A program made the translations under genes and the position numbers. A model generated the notes under the pieces. It worked only from the letters and a program-made list of their open reading frames with translations, did not search any database and was not told the DNA's origin. From Chloroflexi bacterium HGW-Chloroflexi-10 (GTDB lineage Bacteria > Chloroflexota > Anaerolineae > Anaerolineales > Anaerolineaceae), in NCBI GenBank assembly GCA_002840755.1, contig PHBZ01000047.1, positions 1 through 44,503 of the forward strand: a stretch of DNA of 44,503 nt, given 5' to 3'. The stretch's first letter is position 1. Each line of letters opens with the position of its first letter. Shown here one piece after another: positions 1 through 8,391 of this stretch.

Positions 1-3000
1 ACCATTAGCAAACCCGCTCACAGGCTCACTGAAGACCACTGTAAAATGGATCGGGCCGCTGGCAGTTGGGTCCGCTTGAGCTGGCGCAGAATCTTTTTGA
101 TTGATAGTCACGCTTGGAGGACTGTTATCTTCCGTATACGTTTCATCTGTGGTAGGTTCGGTTACTGTAAAGGTGTTACCGGCAGCATCCGTCATGGCGG
201 CTGTTCCACTGAAGTTCAATCCAACTTCACCTTCAAAACTGGCCAGATCGCCGCCGCTCACCGTAACCCGGTAAAGGCCGTTGCTATTGACATCTGCCAA
301 AGCAGTCACCTGTGCAGTCGATGTGCCGTCCACAGCAAAATCGGTTGTCTCAATTCCGGATAGCAGCTCGCTGAAAAGCGCCTCAAACACCAGCGTATCG
401 GCATTGGTCAGGCTGGCGGCCGGGTTATAGCGGGTGAAGGATGTGATTGTTGGAAGGATATGGTCTATGCTAAATACCTCACCCTCAAACGGCATCGTCG
501 TGGTTACATCGTGCGTCAGACCGGTATCGTTGGTCAGGTTCAACCCCAGCGTTCCGGCACCTGTACCGCTGCTGGCGGTTACTGTCCAGGTCGCCGAAGG
601 AAGAGTTCCTCCCGAAACAGCCGTGATAGCCGATGTGCCGCTTAGACCGCTGTTGACCAGGGCAAAATTAGCACTGGTCAGACCATCCAGCGGGTTTGCA
701 AATGTTACTGTCCATGAAACTGAATTTAAATTGGTTGGGTTACTACCGCCGCGGATAATCGAGGTAATCGTTGTATCCGGGCGATCAGTCGCTGTACAGG
801 TTTGTGTACCCGCTCCACTGCATGCCGCGTCCGCATTCGGGCTTGGGTCTATGGTACCCAACCCACCAACCGGGCCGCCTATATAGCCAACACGGCCCTG
901 ATTTACAATCTGCGCTACTTTTACCGTGGGATTAACCATCACCTGATATTTGATCGTGACACTCTTTCCCGCCGGCAGATCGCCAATGGTGACATTAATA
1001 CTCTCCCCTGATTTTGCCGGGGCCGGTTGATCTAAAGAAAGCAGCGCCTTGTGGACTCCACTGGTTGGCAATACCGCTTCGGCATCAACCGGTTTGTAAA
1101 CCTGTTCGGCTGGCCGGTTGTCGCGCTGTGTGTAAGGCTTTCCGTTCCAGGCAATTTGTGTATCGTTCACCTCAGGATCAGAATTCTCCTGTTTGTCCAG
1201 CGCAACCATCGCTGCCGCTGAGTCGGTAGGAATATAAGTTACCGGCTGGGGTGGAACGGAACAATTGGCATAATTTGCTGCTGTCGCTGGTGCGTCCACA
1301 TAAGCGCTCACTACTGTCCCCGCAACATTATTGTTGGAAAGGAGAAAATCTTGAACATTTGTTAGTGTTGTACCTGCATAACCGGGGAAACTCATATGAG
1401 AAGTCAGTGAACTGACACCTACGATAATGTCGTTGGCATTGTTAGGGTCACCATTACTGAAATCGTTGCCGTTAATTTGTGCACAAACGTTGATGCTGTC
1501 TGTGCTGCCGGGCGCGCCGGCTGTCAGGGCTAACCCGGCAAAGGTTGTTGGGTTAGAACTTGTTGCGACCGTGTTCCCGGTCATTGTCAGGTTGACAGCA
1601 TAACTGCCATCGGTGTTATCCATATAAATACCGGTGTTTCCATTGTAATTGCGTATCTGGTTATTGGTTATCGCCAGTGTGACCGTACCGGTACCGGCCG
1701 ATGAGAGAAAAATACCGTTTCCGGTAAGAGAACCAGAGCCTGCCGTACCGGAGACCCCGATGATATTATTATTAACCGTTCCGTTGAGCACGGTGCCGGA
1801 ACTGGCCTTAAATAAAGTAAGGGCACTGCCATGTGCGCCTTGCATGCTGTTATTGGAAACATTGAAATTCATTATCCCCTGGGTTGCCAATGTTATACCA
1901 CCGCCGCCGATGATATTTTGTGAATGATTATTATCCAGGGTATTATTTTGGAAGATAACTTCCATATTGGTGCTGGTTTGGCCGGTAAAGTTAACGATGT
2001 CGCCTGGCGAACCATGGAAAGTATTGCTTCCATTCACGGTTGCATTGATGCGGGCCGTACCGCGTGCTTCTACGGCCAGGTTTTGGTTCGCGTCTGCAAA
2101 ATTTTGATTCTGGTTAAAAGTGGTGCCGCTGATTGTTAAACGGTTCAGCTCGCCCGAAGTGTTAACCACCGAAAGGTTGCGTGCCCGTCCGCCGCCAAGC
2201 GTAGAATTGGTGATCGTCGCTGCGCCGGTCAGGCCGGTAGTGCTGGCATTTCCAAAATAAATACTGCCCTCGCCGTAATTATTCGGGAATGCCAGGGAAG
2301 CGGCAGTTCCATTTATTCCGTTTACGGTGGAATTCGTTAGTGTAAAGCCGTTTACATTAAAACCCAGGATCCCGTAGTTTTGAAAATCATTCAATTGCAT
2401 GTAACTGAATGATGGTGAGAATGTATTGTTAAGGTAGATACCGATCCCAGTCGATGTGCTGTTATCCGAACCACTTTTGTTGGCGATCGTTCCACCGGAG
2501 CCTGCGCTCCCTGTGCCGGTAACAATCAGTTTTCCGGTAGGGCCGGTTGTATTTAAGATTATACCGGTGTTTGAGCCGGCGTTGGAGCTGATGCTGCGGA
2601 ATTCCAGATTGTTTGCGCCAATGGTTGTATTGGTAATGTTTAGCGCAGTTGCTGTAGTAGTGGTTAAGGTATTAACGAGTGTACCGGTCACTGCAGGATT
2701 ACATGGATTTTCATCACAGATATTTACCGTGCCGCCGCCGGTGGCAGTGAAAGCCGGGTTTGTAGCGGTTGAAAGGGTTAATCCGCCCAGGAAGTTGATG
2801 GTCGCACCTGTATTGTTGGTCAAAGAAACACCGCTGCCGGTTCCATTGTACGTGATTGCACCGGTAAATGATTTTACACCGCCGGTGGTATTACTGATTG
2901 TTATCAAGTTACCGGTTGTATCATTGATGACGCCTTCATAGGTCACATCTGCATTACCGGCGTTAATATAGAAATCTTCTCCGGTTGCATTTGTGATGGC

Positions 3001-4749
3001 GCTGCCGTTTTTGGCTGAGATTGTGCCGGCTACCGTGGAAAGTGATATACCTCTTGTTGTACTGTTGCTGCTGTCCAGATCAGAAAAAGGTAATGTGGCC
3101 GTTATGGTGTTCAAATCCAGCGCCGGACCGTTTATTGCGTTTACTGTGGCTACATTTGCTGCCACCACAATTCGAAAGCCGGCTGAACCAGTATAGACTG
3201 ATGGGCTGGAGGCTTGCAGAGCGGTGCCGTTGCCCGCGAAAATGTCGAGGTCGGTAAAAGAAAGATCTCCTGAAACATTTGTCAAAAGCATGCCGGATAG
3301 ACCAACGCCGTTTCCGGATTGGCCGATTCGCGTTGTACCGCCGGGTACGGTATTATAGCTGCCGCCCGGGGTTGCATCAAAAATTACGTTAGGTCCGGTA
3401 ATGTTGATTCCTGTGCCGGTTGAGGTATCAATAATATTGTTGTCATTAAAGGCAATAATATTGACGGTACCATTCGTACGGTGGATTTTGATTCCATCGC
3501 CGGTTGCGCTCACGCTATTATCATGAATGCTGGCACTCAGCGTACCGCTGCTGCTGCTTAATACATTCACACCATGGTTGGTTGCACCGCTGATGGTGTT
3601 ATTGGACAGTTCGAAACTGCCGCTATTGCCCCCGGTAGTACTGATATCCACAGCGTCGCCGGTTCCGGCAATATTCAACCCACGGATAACGACATTGCTG
3701 AGATTGGTGACGGTTACGCCGTCTCCGCTCGTATTCGTAATGCTCGGCTGGGAGCCGCTGGGCAATAAAGTCGTCGGGTTGGAACCGACCGTCCCTTGCT
3801 GAGTAAGCGCCACCGGTATTTCTAAGGCTACGCCTTCTCCGATGAGATGCTGTCCATTTTTGAGGGTAATCCCTGCATTCTGTCTATTGGTTGTTCCGTC
3901 ACCCCCAAAGACATAAATGGTTGAATTAGTCTGCGAAGCACTCTGCGCAGCCGCCAGGGTATTGAATGGGCTGGTGGAGCGTCCGTCACCTCCTGCGGGC
4001 GCATTATTCTTAACGTACCAGACCACCTCTTTCACGGTGATTGTTACCCGCCCGGTGCCGCTCAGATCATCCGCGTTGCCCAAAACATTATCAGGACCAT
4101 TATCGGTCAGAATATAATCAAAATTATCGATTCCGGTAAAGCCAGCTGCAGGCAAATAAGAAAAATTACCATCCTCTTCCACCGTTACCGTACCGCCCTG
4201 TTCCGTTGGAGCCGTCACCGAGGTAGCCACAAAATTGACACTTTCAACCGACTTCAAAGTATAGGTGTCGCTGAGAAATTCTGTATCGTTATCGAAGAGG
4301 CTCCCGGAAACATGCACAGCCGGTCCTGCGGCTGAGGTGCCGACATCCAGCAGCGTATTACCTATGCTTTCATAAAAGTCATCCCAGGCCAACGGTGAAA
4401 CGTTGAGCGAGCCAGCCACCAGCGAAGTATTTGGGTCGATGGTGCCGTCATAGGTCACATTGATTGCATCACTATCCCCGCTATTCGGGATAGATACCGT
4501 GTATTCAATGGTTTCACCAGGGTCTGCTTTGCCATCACCGTCACCGCCAATAAACGCATCGGTTTTCGTTGGAGAAATGGATACCGCCATTTTTACAGAG
4601 GCTTTTGCCACAGAAACGACGCTGTACAGGCCAACACTCACCAGCAGGAATGCTATGAACATTCTCAGGCTTTCTTTTTTGAGATAAGCGAGTAAGTGTT
4701 TGGTAAAAATATACTTTTGTAATACAAAGGAAGAATGAGACGAAAGCAT
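1..4749 (-). CDS. Giant secreted beta-helix / Ig-like surface protein (3' end beyond window)
   Basis: The minus-strand frame is open from an ATG at 4749 to base 1, giving 1583 codons with no stop, so the C-terminus lies outside. An AAGGA ribosome site sits about 8 nt before the ATG. Residues 1-50 form a long signal peptide: a basic n-region, then a hydrophobic core beginning MFIAFLLVSVGLYSVV and ending AKA. Next come a DUF11-like segment (about 60-115, with GDGDGKADPGE), a cadherin/Big_9-like domain (about 120-215) and a long Asn/Gly/Thr-rich region (about 240-1200) with NNT, NNN and GNG turns, typical of right-handed parallel beta-helices. A second DUF11-like segment (about 1230-1310) and two bacterial Ig-like domains follow. 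Cysteines are few, in close pairs. The gene is last in a six-gene minus-strand cluster. The role is inferred to be adhesin or surface fibre; the substrate is unknown. Confidence 0.85.
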   Translation of the reverse strand, partial: MLSSHSSFVLQKYIFTKHLLAYLKKESLRMFIAFLLVSVGLYSVVSVAKASVKMAVSISPTKTDAFIGGDGDGKADPGETIEYTVSIPNSGDSDAINVTYDGTIDPNTSLVAGSLNVSPLAWDDFYESIGNTLLDVGTSAAGPAVHVSGSLFDNDTEFLSDTYTLKSVESVNFVATSVTAPTEQGGTVTVEEDGNFSYLPAAGFTGIDNFDYILTDNGPDNVLGNADDLSGTGRVTITVKEVVWYVKNNAPAGGDGRSTSPFNTLAAAQSASQTNSTIYVFGGDGTTNRQNAGITLKNGQHLIGEGVALEIPVALTQQGTVGSNPTTLLPSGSQPSITNTSGDGVTVTNLSNVVIRGLNIAGTGDAVDISTTGGNSGSFELSNNTISGATNHGVNVLSSSSGTLSASIHDNSVSATGDGIKIHRTNGTVNIIAFNDNNIIDTSTGTGINITGPNVIFDATPGGSYNTVPGGTTRIGQSGNGVGLSGMLLTNVSGDLSFTDLDIFAGNGTALQASSPSVYTGSAGFRIVVAANVATVNAINGPALDLNTITATLPFSDLDSSNSTTRGISLSTVAGTISAKNGSAITNATGEDFYINAGNADVTYEGVINDTTGNLITISNTTGGVKSFTGAITYNGTGSGVSLTNNTGATINFLGGLTLSTATNPAFTATGGGTVNICDENPCNPAVTGTLVNTLTTTTATALNITNTTIGANNLEFRSISSNAGSNTGIILNTTGPTGKLIVTGTGSAGSGGTIANKSGSDNSTSTGIGIYLNNTFSPSFSYMQLNDFQNYGILGFNVNGFTLTNSTVNGINGTAASLAFPNNYGEGSIYFGNASTTGLTGAATITNSTLGGGRARNLSVVNTSGELNRLTISGTTFNQNQNFADANQNLAVEARGTARINATVNGSNTFHGSPGDIVNFTGQTSTNMEVIFQNNTLDNNHSQNIIGGGGITLATQGIMNFNVSNNSMQGAHGSALTLFKASSGTVLNGTVNNNIIGVSGTAGSGSLTGNGIFLSSAGTGTVTLAITNNQIRNYNGNTGIYMDNTDGSYAVNLTMTGNTVATSSNPTTFAGLALTAGAPGSTDSINVCAQINGNDFSNGDPNNANDIIVGVSSLTSHMSFPGYAGTTLTNVQDFLLSNNNVAGTVVSAYVDAPATAANYANCSVPPQPVTYIPTDSAAAMVALDKQENSDPEVNDTQIAWNGKPYTQRDNRPAEQVYKPVDAEAVLPTSGVHKALLSLDQPAPAKSGESINVTIGDLPAGKSVTIKYQVMVNPTVKVAQIVNQGRVGYIGGPVGGLGTIDPSPNADAACSGAGTQTCTATDRPDTTITSIIRGGSNPTNLNSVSWTVTFANPLDGLTSANFALVNSGLSGTSAITAVSGGTLPSATWTVTASSGTGAGTLGLNLTNDTGLTHDVTTTMPFEGEVFSIDHILPTITSFTRYNPAASLTNADTLVFEALFSELLSGIETTDFAVDGTSTAQVTALADVNSNGLYRVTVSGGDLASFEGEVGLNFSGTAAMTDAAGNTFTVTEPTTDETYTEDNSPPSVTINQKDSAPAQADPTASGPIHFTVVFSEPVSGFANG

Positions 4750-4870
4750 GAAGATAATCCTTTTCAAGTGCAAACATATTTTAGATGCTGTGTTTGCTTT
4801 CAGCAGCAAGCAATGGTCAGGTACAGAAACTTTTGTCGGTGATCATTTACCGGATATTTAACAAATTGAT

Positions 4871-5395
4871 TTATGTGCGTGGCGGAAAAACACCTTGCAG
4901 TGCAATACAAAAATAAAAAGTTAAATAAGGCTGCATATTGTTGTGCGGTTGGTCGCCGCCAGAGGGGGCAATCCCTTCCGGTGCCATTGAAACCATTGAT
5001 GCAGGCAATTGACTGTATAGAAATCCACTGGACGGGCGGTTAAGCGTCTTTCCCTCAGGCAATACACTACCGCCGAGAGATAAATTTTGCGTTTTATGCT
5101 CATGACTGTGAGCAGGAATTTCACTTTCCAGTAAGGTGATAGTTTCATATCCACCGGTTTCGCCCAAATCGTGAAGGCTTAATCCAGGTCCCTGGCCCGG
5201 ATGCATCGGAGCACGCCCTTGCAGATCCGGCAGGGCAAAATTGGATTTGCCATCGCCGCCATAGGTAGTTCCCAGCAGGGAAAATAGTGCGGTGTTTTGT
5301 GAAATCGGCAATAACTGGCCATCGCACCATGCCCAGCCTTTTGGTGCAAAGTTGAATGGAAAAATACGAATTTCAGCTACAAATGGATCAGCCAT
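4871..5395 (-). CDS. Tail-collar domain protein (microcystin-dependent protein family), third copy
   Basis: This 174-residue protein has the family's N-terminal signature MADPFVAEIRIFPFNFAPKG, followed by the W-x-x-CDGQLLPIS core. GTTYGGDGKSNFALPDLQGR and the HSH motif of the tail-collar fold come next, and the C-terminus reads CIALQGVFPPR. It has no signal peptide. The ribosome site CAAGGAGA lies 6-7 nt before the ATG. It starts 15 bp after its upstream neighbour's stop and is followed after 121 bp by the giant beta-helix gene. Tail-collar proteins are short phage tail-fibre-type domains, also found chromosomally as the MdpB family. Its biological role here is not established. Confidence 0.9.
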   Translation of the reverse strand: MADPFVAEIRIFPFNFAPKGWAWCDGQLLPISQNTALFSLLGTTYGGDGKSNFALPDLQGRAPMHPGQGPGLSLHDLGETGGYETITLLESEIPAHSHEHKTQNLSLGGSVLPEGKTLNRPSSGFLYSQLPASMVSMAPEGIAPSGGDQPHNNMQPYLTFYFCIALQGVFPPRT

Positions 5396-5410
5396 GTTAT
5401 TCTCCTTGAA

Positions 5411-5911
5411 TTATGTGGGGGATGGAAAAATTCCAAAAAGTGAAATAATAAAATCGACGCATAAATATGGCTGAAAGTTACTGTGCGGTTGGCTGCCGCC
5501 AGTAGACCCAACCGTAGCGGGGTTAAGTGATACATTCGCAACACCGGCCCGGTAAAACTTTGCTGTCGCCTGCCCAGTTAAGTTGTTGGCTGGTCCGGAG
5601 TTTGAGGGAACATCGTTCGTCGCTAACCGCGCATGCGAATGTGCCGGGATCTGATTGACCGTTAATGTAATTTCTTCAGCGCCGCCGGTTTCTGCCAATA
5701 CAAATCCATTTCCCTGATGAATCGGGAGCCGGCCGCGCAAATCCGGCAGTCCAAAAGTGGATTGCCCATCACCACCATAGGTGGTGCCAATCAGTTGAAA
5801 CAGGGTTTCGTGTTCTGAGATTGGCAAAAGCTGGCCTTCACAGAACATCCAGCCCGCCGGTGCAAAATTACCGGCGAACATTCGAATCTCACCAACATAG
5901 GGTTGTGCCAT
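5411..5911 (-). CDS. Tail-collar domain protein, second copy
   Basis: This 166-residue paralogue of its two neighbours starts MAQPYVGEIRMFAGNFAPAG and has CEGQLLPIS, GTTYGGDGQSTFGLPDLRGR and an AHSHA motif. The C-terminus ends SLFGIFPSPT, so it lacks the CIALQG found in the other two copies and is the most divergent. The frame is open for 17 more codons upstream, but the ATG at 5911 is chosen because AAAGGAGA stands directly before it and because it matches the paralogue N-termini. The gaps are 11 bp upstream and 15 bp downstream, so cotranscription is very likely. Confidence 0.9.
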   Translation of the reverse strand: MAQPYVGEIRMFAGNFAPAGWMFCEGQLLPISEHETLFQLIGTTYGGDGQSTFGLPDLRGRLPIHQGNGFVLAETGGAEEITLTVNQIPAHSHARLATNDVPSNSGPANNLTGQATAKFYRAGVANVSLNPATVGSTGGSQPHSNFQPYLCVDFIISLFGIFPSPT

Positions 5912-5922
5912 ACGGTTCTCCT

Positions 5923-6420
5923 TTAAGTAGGGCTGGGGAAGATGCCTTGCAGGGCAATACAAAAACTCAACGTCAGAAATGGCTGCATGTTCAGGTGCGC
6001 CTGGCTGCCGCCGATATTGGTCAAAGAAGAAGGCTCCAATGCCACCAGGTTTTGGGCTGCACCATAGCCATTATTAACTGTAGATAAGAATCCGGCGGTA
6101 GGCACATTGGTGCTTGCCGCGTTTGATGAACCGTTCAAAACATGCGTATGCTCCGGCAGCTCTGCAATGGAAAGTGTATGCGCTTGTTCCCCGCCTCTTT
6201 CACCCAGCGTATGCCCGCTGCCTGTGTGAATAGGGGTCCGTCCACGCAGGTCGGGCAGCGCAAAATTGACTCTGCCATCGCCACCAAACGTGGTGCCCAG
6301 CAGCGAAAAAAGCGCCTGGTTCTGGTTAATCGGCAGCAGTTGCCCGTCGCACAAAGCCCATCCTTTGGGTGCAAACACAAACGACATGATTCTGATTTCA
6401 GATAAAAAAGGTTCCGCCAT
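5923..6420 (-). CDS. Tail-collar domain protein, first copy
   Basis: This 165-residue protein starts MAEPFLSEIRIMSFVFAPKG and contains CDGQLLPINQ, GTTFGGDGRVNFALPDLRGR and the EHTH motif. It ends CIALQGIFPSPT, nearly the same C-terminus as the third copy. AAAGGAAG precedes the ATG by 5 nt. It is the first of three tandem copies and lies 63 bp after the DUF6916 gene. The variable segment (about residues 95-135, Asn/Ser/Gly-rich) differs in each copy, as expected if the three are non-identical subunits. Confidence 0.9.
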   Translation of the reverse strand: MAEPFLSEIRIMSFVFAPKGWALCDGQLLPINQNQALFSLLGTTFGGDGRVNFALPDLRGRTPIHTGSGHTLGERGGEQAHTLSIAELPEHTHVLNGSSNAASTNVPTAGFLSTVNNGYGAAQNLVALEPSSLTNIGGSQAHLNMQPFLTLSFCIALQGIFPSPT

Positions 6421-6483
6421 TTTTCTTCCTTTATTAATTCTGGGCCGGGGTTATCCCAGGGTATAAATAAATAGTTCTGTGGG

Positions 6484-6774
6484 TTAAAAAATCAAGTTAA
6501 AAACAGCTTCGTATTGAAAACCATCTTTGTTTTGGGCTACGGGCACCAAAAAAATCTCCAATTCTCCCAACGTTGCATGGTTTAATTTGTATGTTTGCTG
6601 TGGTAGATATGAATTTTCCGGACCCAGAAAGAACAACGAAAAGGTTTCCATGCGTTCCGTTTTGGCATGTTCAACTACACTGGTTAATGTTAGAAAAACA
6701 GATCCGGTTGGATCATCCAATACACTGAACGCCGAACCAATGTGCTCATTCATTGTATTTGCATTTATTTCCAC
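6484..6774 (-). CDS. DUF6916 family protein
   Basis: This 96-residue soluble protein reads through the pattern I know from DUF6916: a hydrophobic LTLTSV segment, then ETFSLFFLGP, LPQQTYKLNHATLGELEIFL and a QYEAVFN end. The start is GTG at 6774; AAAGGAG lies about 11 nt upstream, a slightly long spacing. The family usually sits beside tail-collar proteins, as here, and its function is unknown. It is second in the cluster, 40 bp after the GNAT gene. Confidence 0.78.
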   Translation of the reverse strand: MEINANTMNEHIGSAFSVLDDPTGSVFLTLTSVVEHAKTERMETFSLFFLGPENSYLPQQTYKLNHATLGELEIFLVPVAQNKDGFQYEAVFNLIF

Positions 6775-6814
6775 AAACTTGTTTTCTCCTTTCCCGGTGA
6801 TAGGCTTGGTTTAA

Positions 6815-7312
6815 TTAACTGGGCCAGACCATAGATGAATCGGGCTTCCAAACCATTTCGTGATAAATCTGTATTTTCCTGGATTTGACAAATCCCAGCC
6901 GTTGGTAAAACCGGATGGCCGGGTTAAAAAATTCCACCCGTAAGACGAGGGGCAGCTTTAACTGAACTGCCTGCTTTTTTAGGTCCTCAATCAAAGTTTG
7001 TCCAATTCCTCTATTGCGGTATTCCGGCAAGAGGGCAATATCAATAATAAGGTAATGATCCGCGCGATTTTCAACAATTAATCTGCCTACCGGTTGATCA
7101 GCCAGTTGGATGATTATGTATTCCGCCTGGGGATAATGGATGGCATAATGCTTTGTCTGAGCTTCAAATTGCATTCGCAGAAATGTATCTTTTTGCTCAT
7201 CAGACCAGTCAACCAGTTTCATTTCCTCCGCGCGAGTACTGGCATACACCGATTGTGCAAAAGGTGTGTCTGATGCTAAAAATGCGCGAAGATTTATGGT
7301 GTTGACTGTCAT
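6815..7312 (-). CDS. GNAT family N-acetyltransferase
   Basis: The protein has 165 residues and one GNAT domain. The acetyl-CoA-binding motif A is RNRGIG at about residues 99-104, preceded by a beta-strand IIDIALLPEY. The terminal motif FYQRLGFVKS is at about 134-143. The ATG at 7312 has no strong ribosome site. It is the first gene of the tail-collar cluster, so it may acetylate one of the surface proteins; that is inference from position only. Substrate unknown. Confidence 0.85.
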   Translation of the reverse strand: MTVNTINLRAFLASDTPFAQSVYASTRAEEMKLVDWSDEQKDTFLRMQFEAQTKHYAIHYPQAEYIIIQLADQPVGRLIVENRADHYLIIDIALLPEYRNRGIGQTLIEDLKKQAVQLKLPLVLRVEFFNPAIRFYQRLGFVKSRKIQIYHEMVWKPDSSMVWPS

Positions 7313-7368
7313 GAGTTTTGAAGTTCTCTATGCAAATACGAAAATTTACCAGATATACCCCCGTTATG

Positions 7369-7386
7369 AGTATTTCTTTAAATACT
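7369..7386. repeat. Inverted repeat upstream of the tail-collar cluster
   Basis: AGTATTT, a 4-nt loop and AAATACT form a perfect 7-bp inverted repeat 57 bp before the GNAT start, inside the 305-bp divergent region 7313-7617. It could be an operator. No clear promoter for the cluster was recognised; a TATATC near 7350 (minus) is the only -10-like box. Confidence 0.35.
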
Positions 7387-7551
7387 TACAAAGGGTACTT
7401 ACCAATGATCAGGTAATTGTCCGGATTTCACTTACAGATTTGCAATTGTAAAAATGAAACAAAAATAACACACATATTTTAACATACAGAGGCTATTAAT
7501 TCAATCAAAAATCTTGCCCAATGTATCATTCTTATCACCTATTTTGCGCAT

Positions 7552-7565
7552 GGTGTTATAACACC
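7552..7565. promoter_or_regulatory. 14-bp perfect palindrome, candidate operator
   Basis: GGTGTTATAACACC is a perfect dyad centred about 60 bp before the merR-type start. Its position just upstream of the -35 region and its symmetry suggest a regulator site, possibly for the MerR protein itself. The assignment is inference. Confidence 0.5.
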
Positions 7566-7583
7566 TATTCAGCAATAAACTGA

Positions 7584-7611
7584 TTACTTTTTCACTACCC
7601 CATCGTATAAT
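7584..7611 (+). promoter_or_regulatory. Promoter of the MerR gene, predicted leaderless start
   Basis: A perfect TATAAT lies at 7606-7611, with TTACTT 16 bp upstream as a weak -35. The ATG begins 7 nt after the -10 box, where transcription would start, and no Shine-Dalgarno sequence precedes it. The transcript is therefore predicted to be leaderless. Confidence 0.6.
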
Positions 7612-7617
7612 ATCCGT

Positions 7618-8391
7618 ATGAAAAACACAATCACCATCGGCGAACTAGCCAAACGGGTCGGTGTTCGTACTTCCGCGCTGCGCTATTACGAAGAACAGGG
7701 ACTCTTACAGCCCGTCGAACGCACTGAAGCTGGTTACCGTTTGTATGACCCACATTCCGAACAGACTCTGCGTTTTATCCAACGTGCCCAACGCCTCGGC
7801 TTTGCACTCACTGATATTCGTACTCTCTTAAATAATTTGCAGGCCGGGCACCTGGATGACGATATCGTGCTGGATATTGCTCAGCAGCGTTATTTTGAGC
7901 TGGAGCGCCAGGTGACCCAATCACTGGTCTTGCAGCACGAGTTAGGGCTCTTTCTGCAGGATTTACGTGACGCACAGAGCCACCAGCGTGCCTGGGGTGC
8001 CTCCCTGGAACAGTTTCTCGAACGTGTCTGCGCTAATCCGCTTGGCCAGAATGACCACGATACTTTCGAGTGGCTGGTGTCAATCTCCGGTTGTACGTTG
8101 AACACCCCTGAGGGACGTGTATTGTTGGAGAAGCTGCGCGGAAATCACCTCCATGTCTGGCAGCAGGAAGACGGCTACCAGATCCTATTCGTCACCCGGG
8201 ACACGGCGGTTGGCAATGCCCTGCAGGAATTGGCAGATATGGAAGCACATTGCCAGGTACATGCCCGTCAGCAGTCTACCCCCCTCTTTGATCACAACGA
8301 GGAGGGTTACCTGCTGACTGTGCGCGGCGACAATGCCTTTATCTATGTACGCCTGTTATTGATGTTGGAAGGTGATCGTTCAAACCTTTAA
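7618..8391 (+). CDS. MerR family transcriptional regulator
   Basis: The protein has 257 residues. The N-terminal winged helix-turn-helix of the MerR family (about 1-75) begins ITIGELAKRVGVRTSALRYY and continues with EEQGLLQP, AGYRLYD and FIQRAQRLGFALTDI. A dimerisation helix follows (about 80-125). The C-terminal portion (about 130-257) is longer than in metal-sensing members and lacks a paired-Cys metal site, which suggests an organic effector; no effector can be named. The likely promoter gives a leaderless mRNA. The 3' end overlaps the convergent chemoreceptor gene by 12 bp. Confidence 0.9.
   Translation: MKNTITIGELAKRVGVRTSALRYYEEQGLLQPVERTEAGYRLYDPHSEQTLRFIQRAQRLGFALTDIRTLLNNLQAGHLDDDIVLDIAQQRYFELERQVTQSLVLQHELGLFLQDLRDAQSHQRAWGASLEQFLERVCANPLGQNDHDTFEWLVSISGCTLNTPEGRVLLEKLRGNHLHVWQQEDGYQILFVTRDTAVGNALQELADMEAHCQVHARQQSTPLFDHNEEGYLLTVRGDNAFIYVRLLLMLEGDRSNL

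Noticed and set aside
434..4687. Many plus-strand ORFs of 60-161 codons opposite the giant protein gene
   Set aside because: They are antisense shadows. The minus-strand frame is continuous, has a signal peptide and coherent domains; the plus ORFs have no ribosome sites or recognisable families.
4871..6420. Prophage or tailocin remnant suggested by tail-collar proteins
   Set aside because: No capsid, terminase, baseplate, sheath, lysis or integrase gene is present, and the neighbours are DUF6916, GNAT and a signal-peptide protein.
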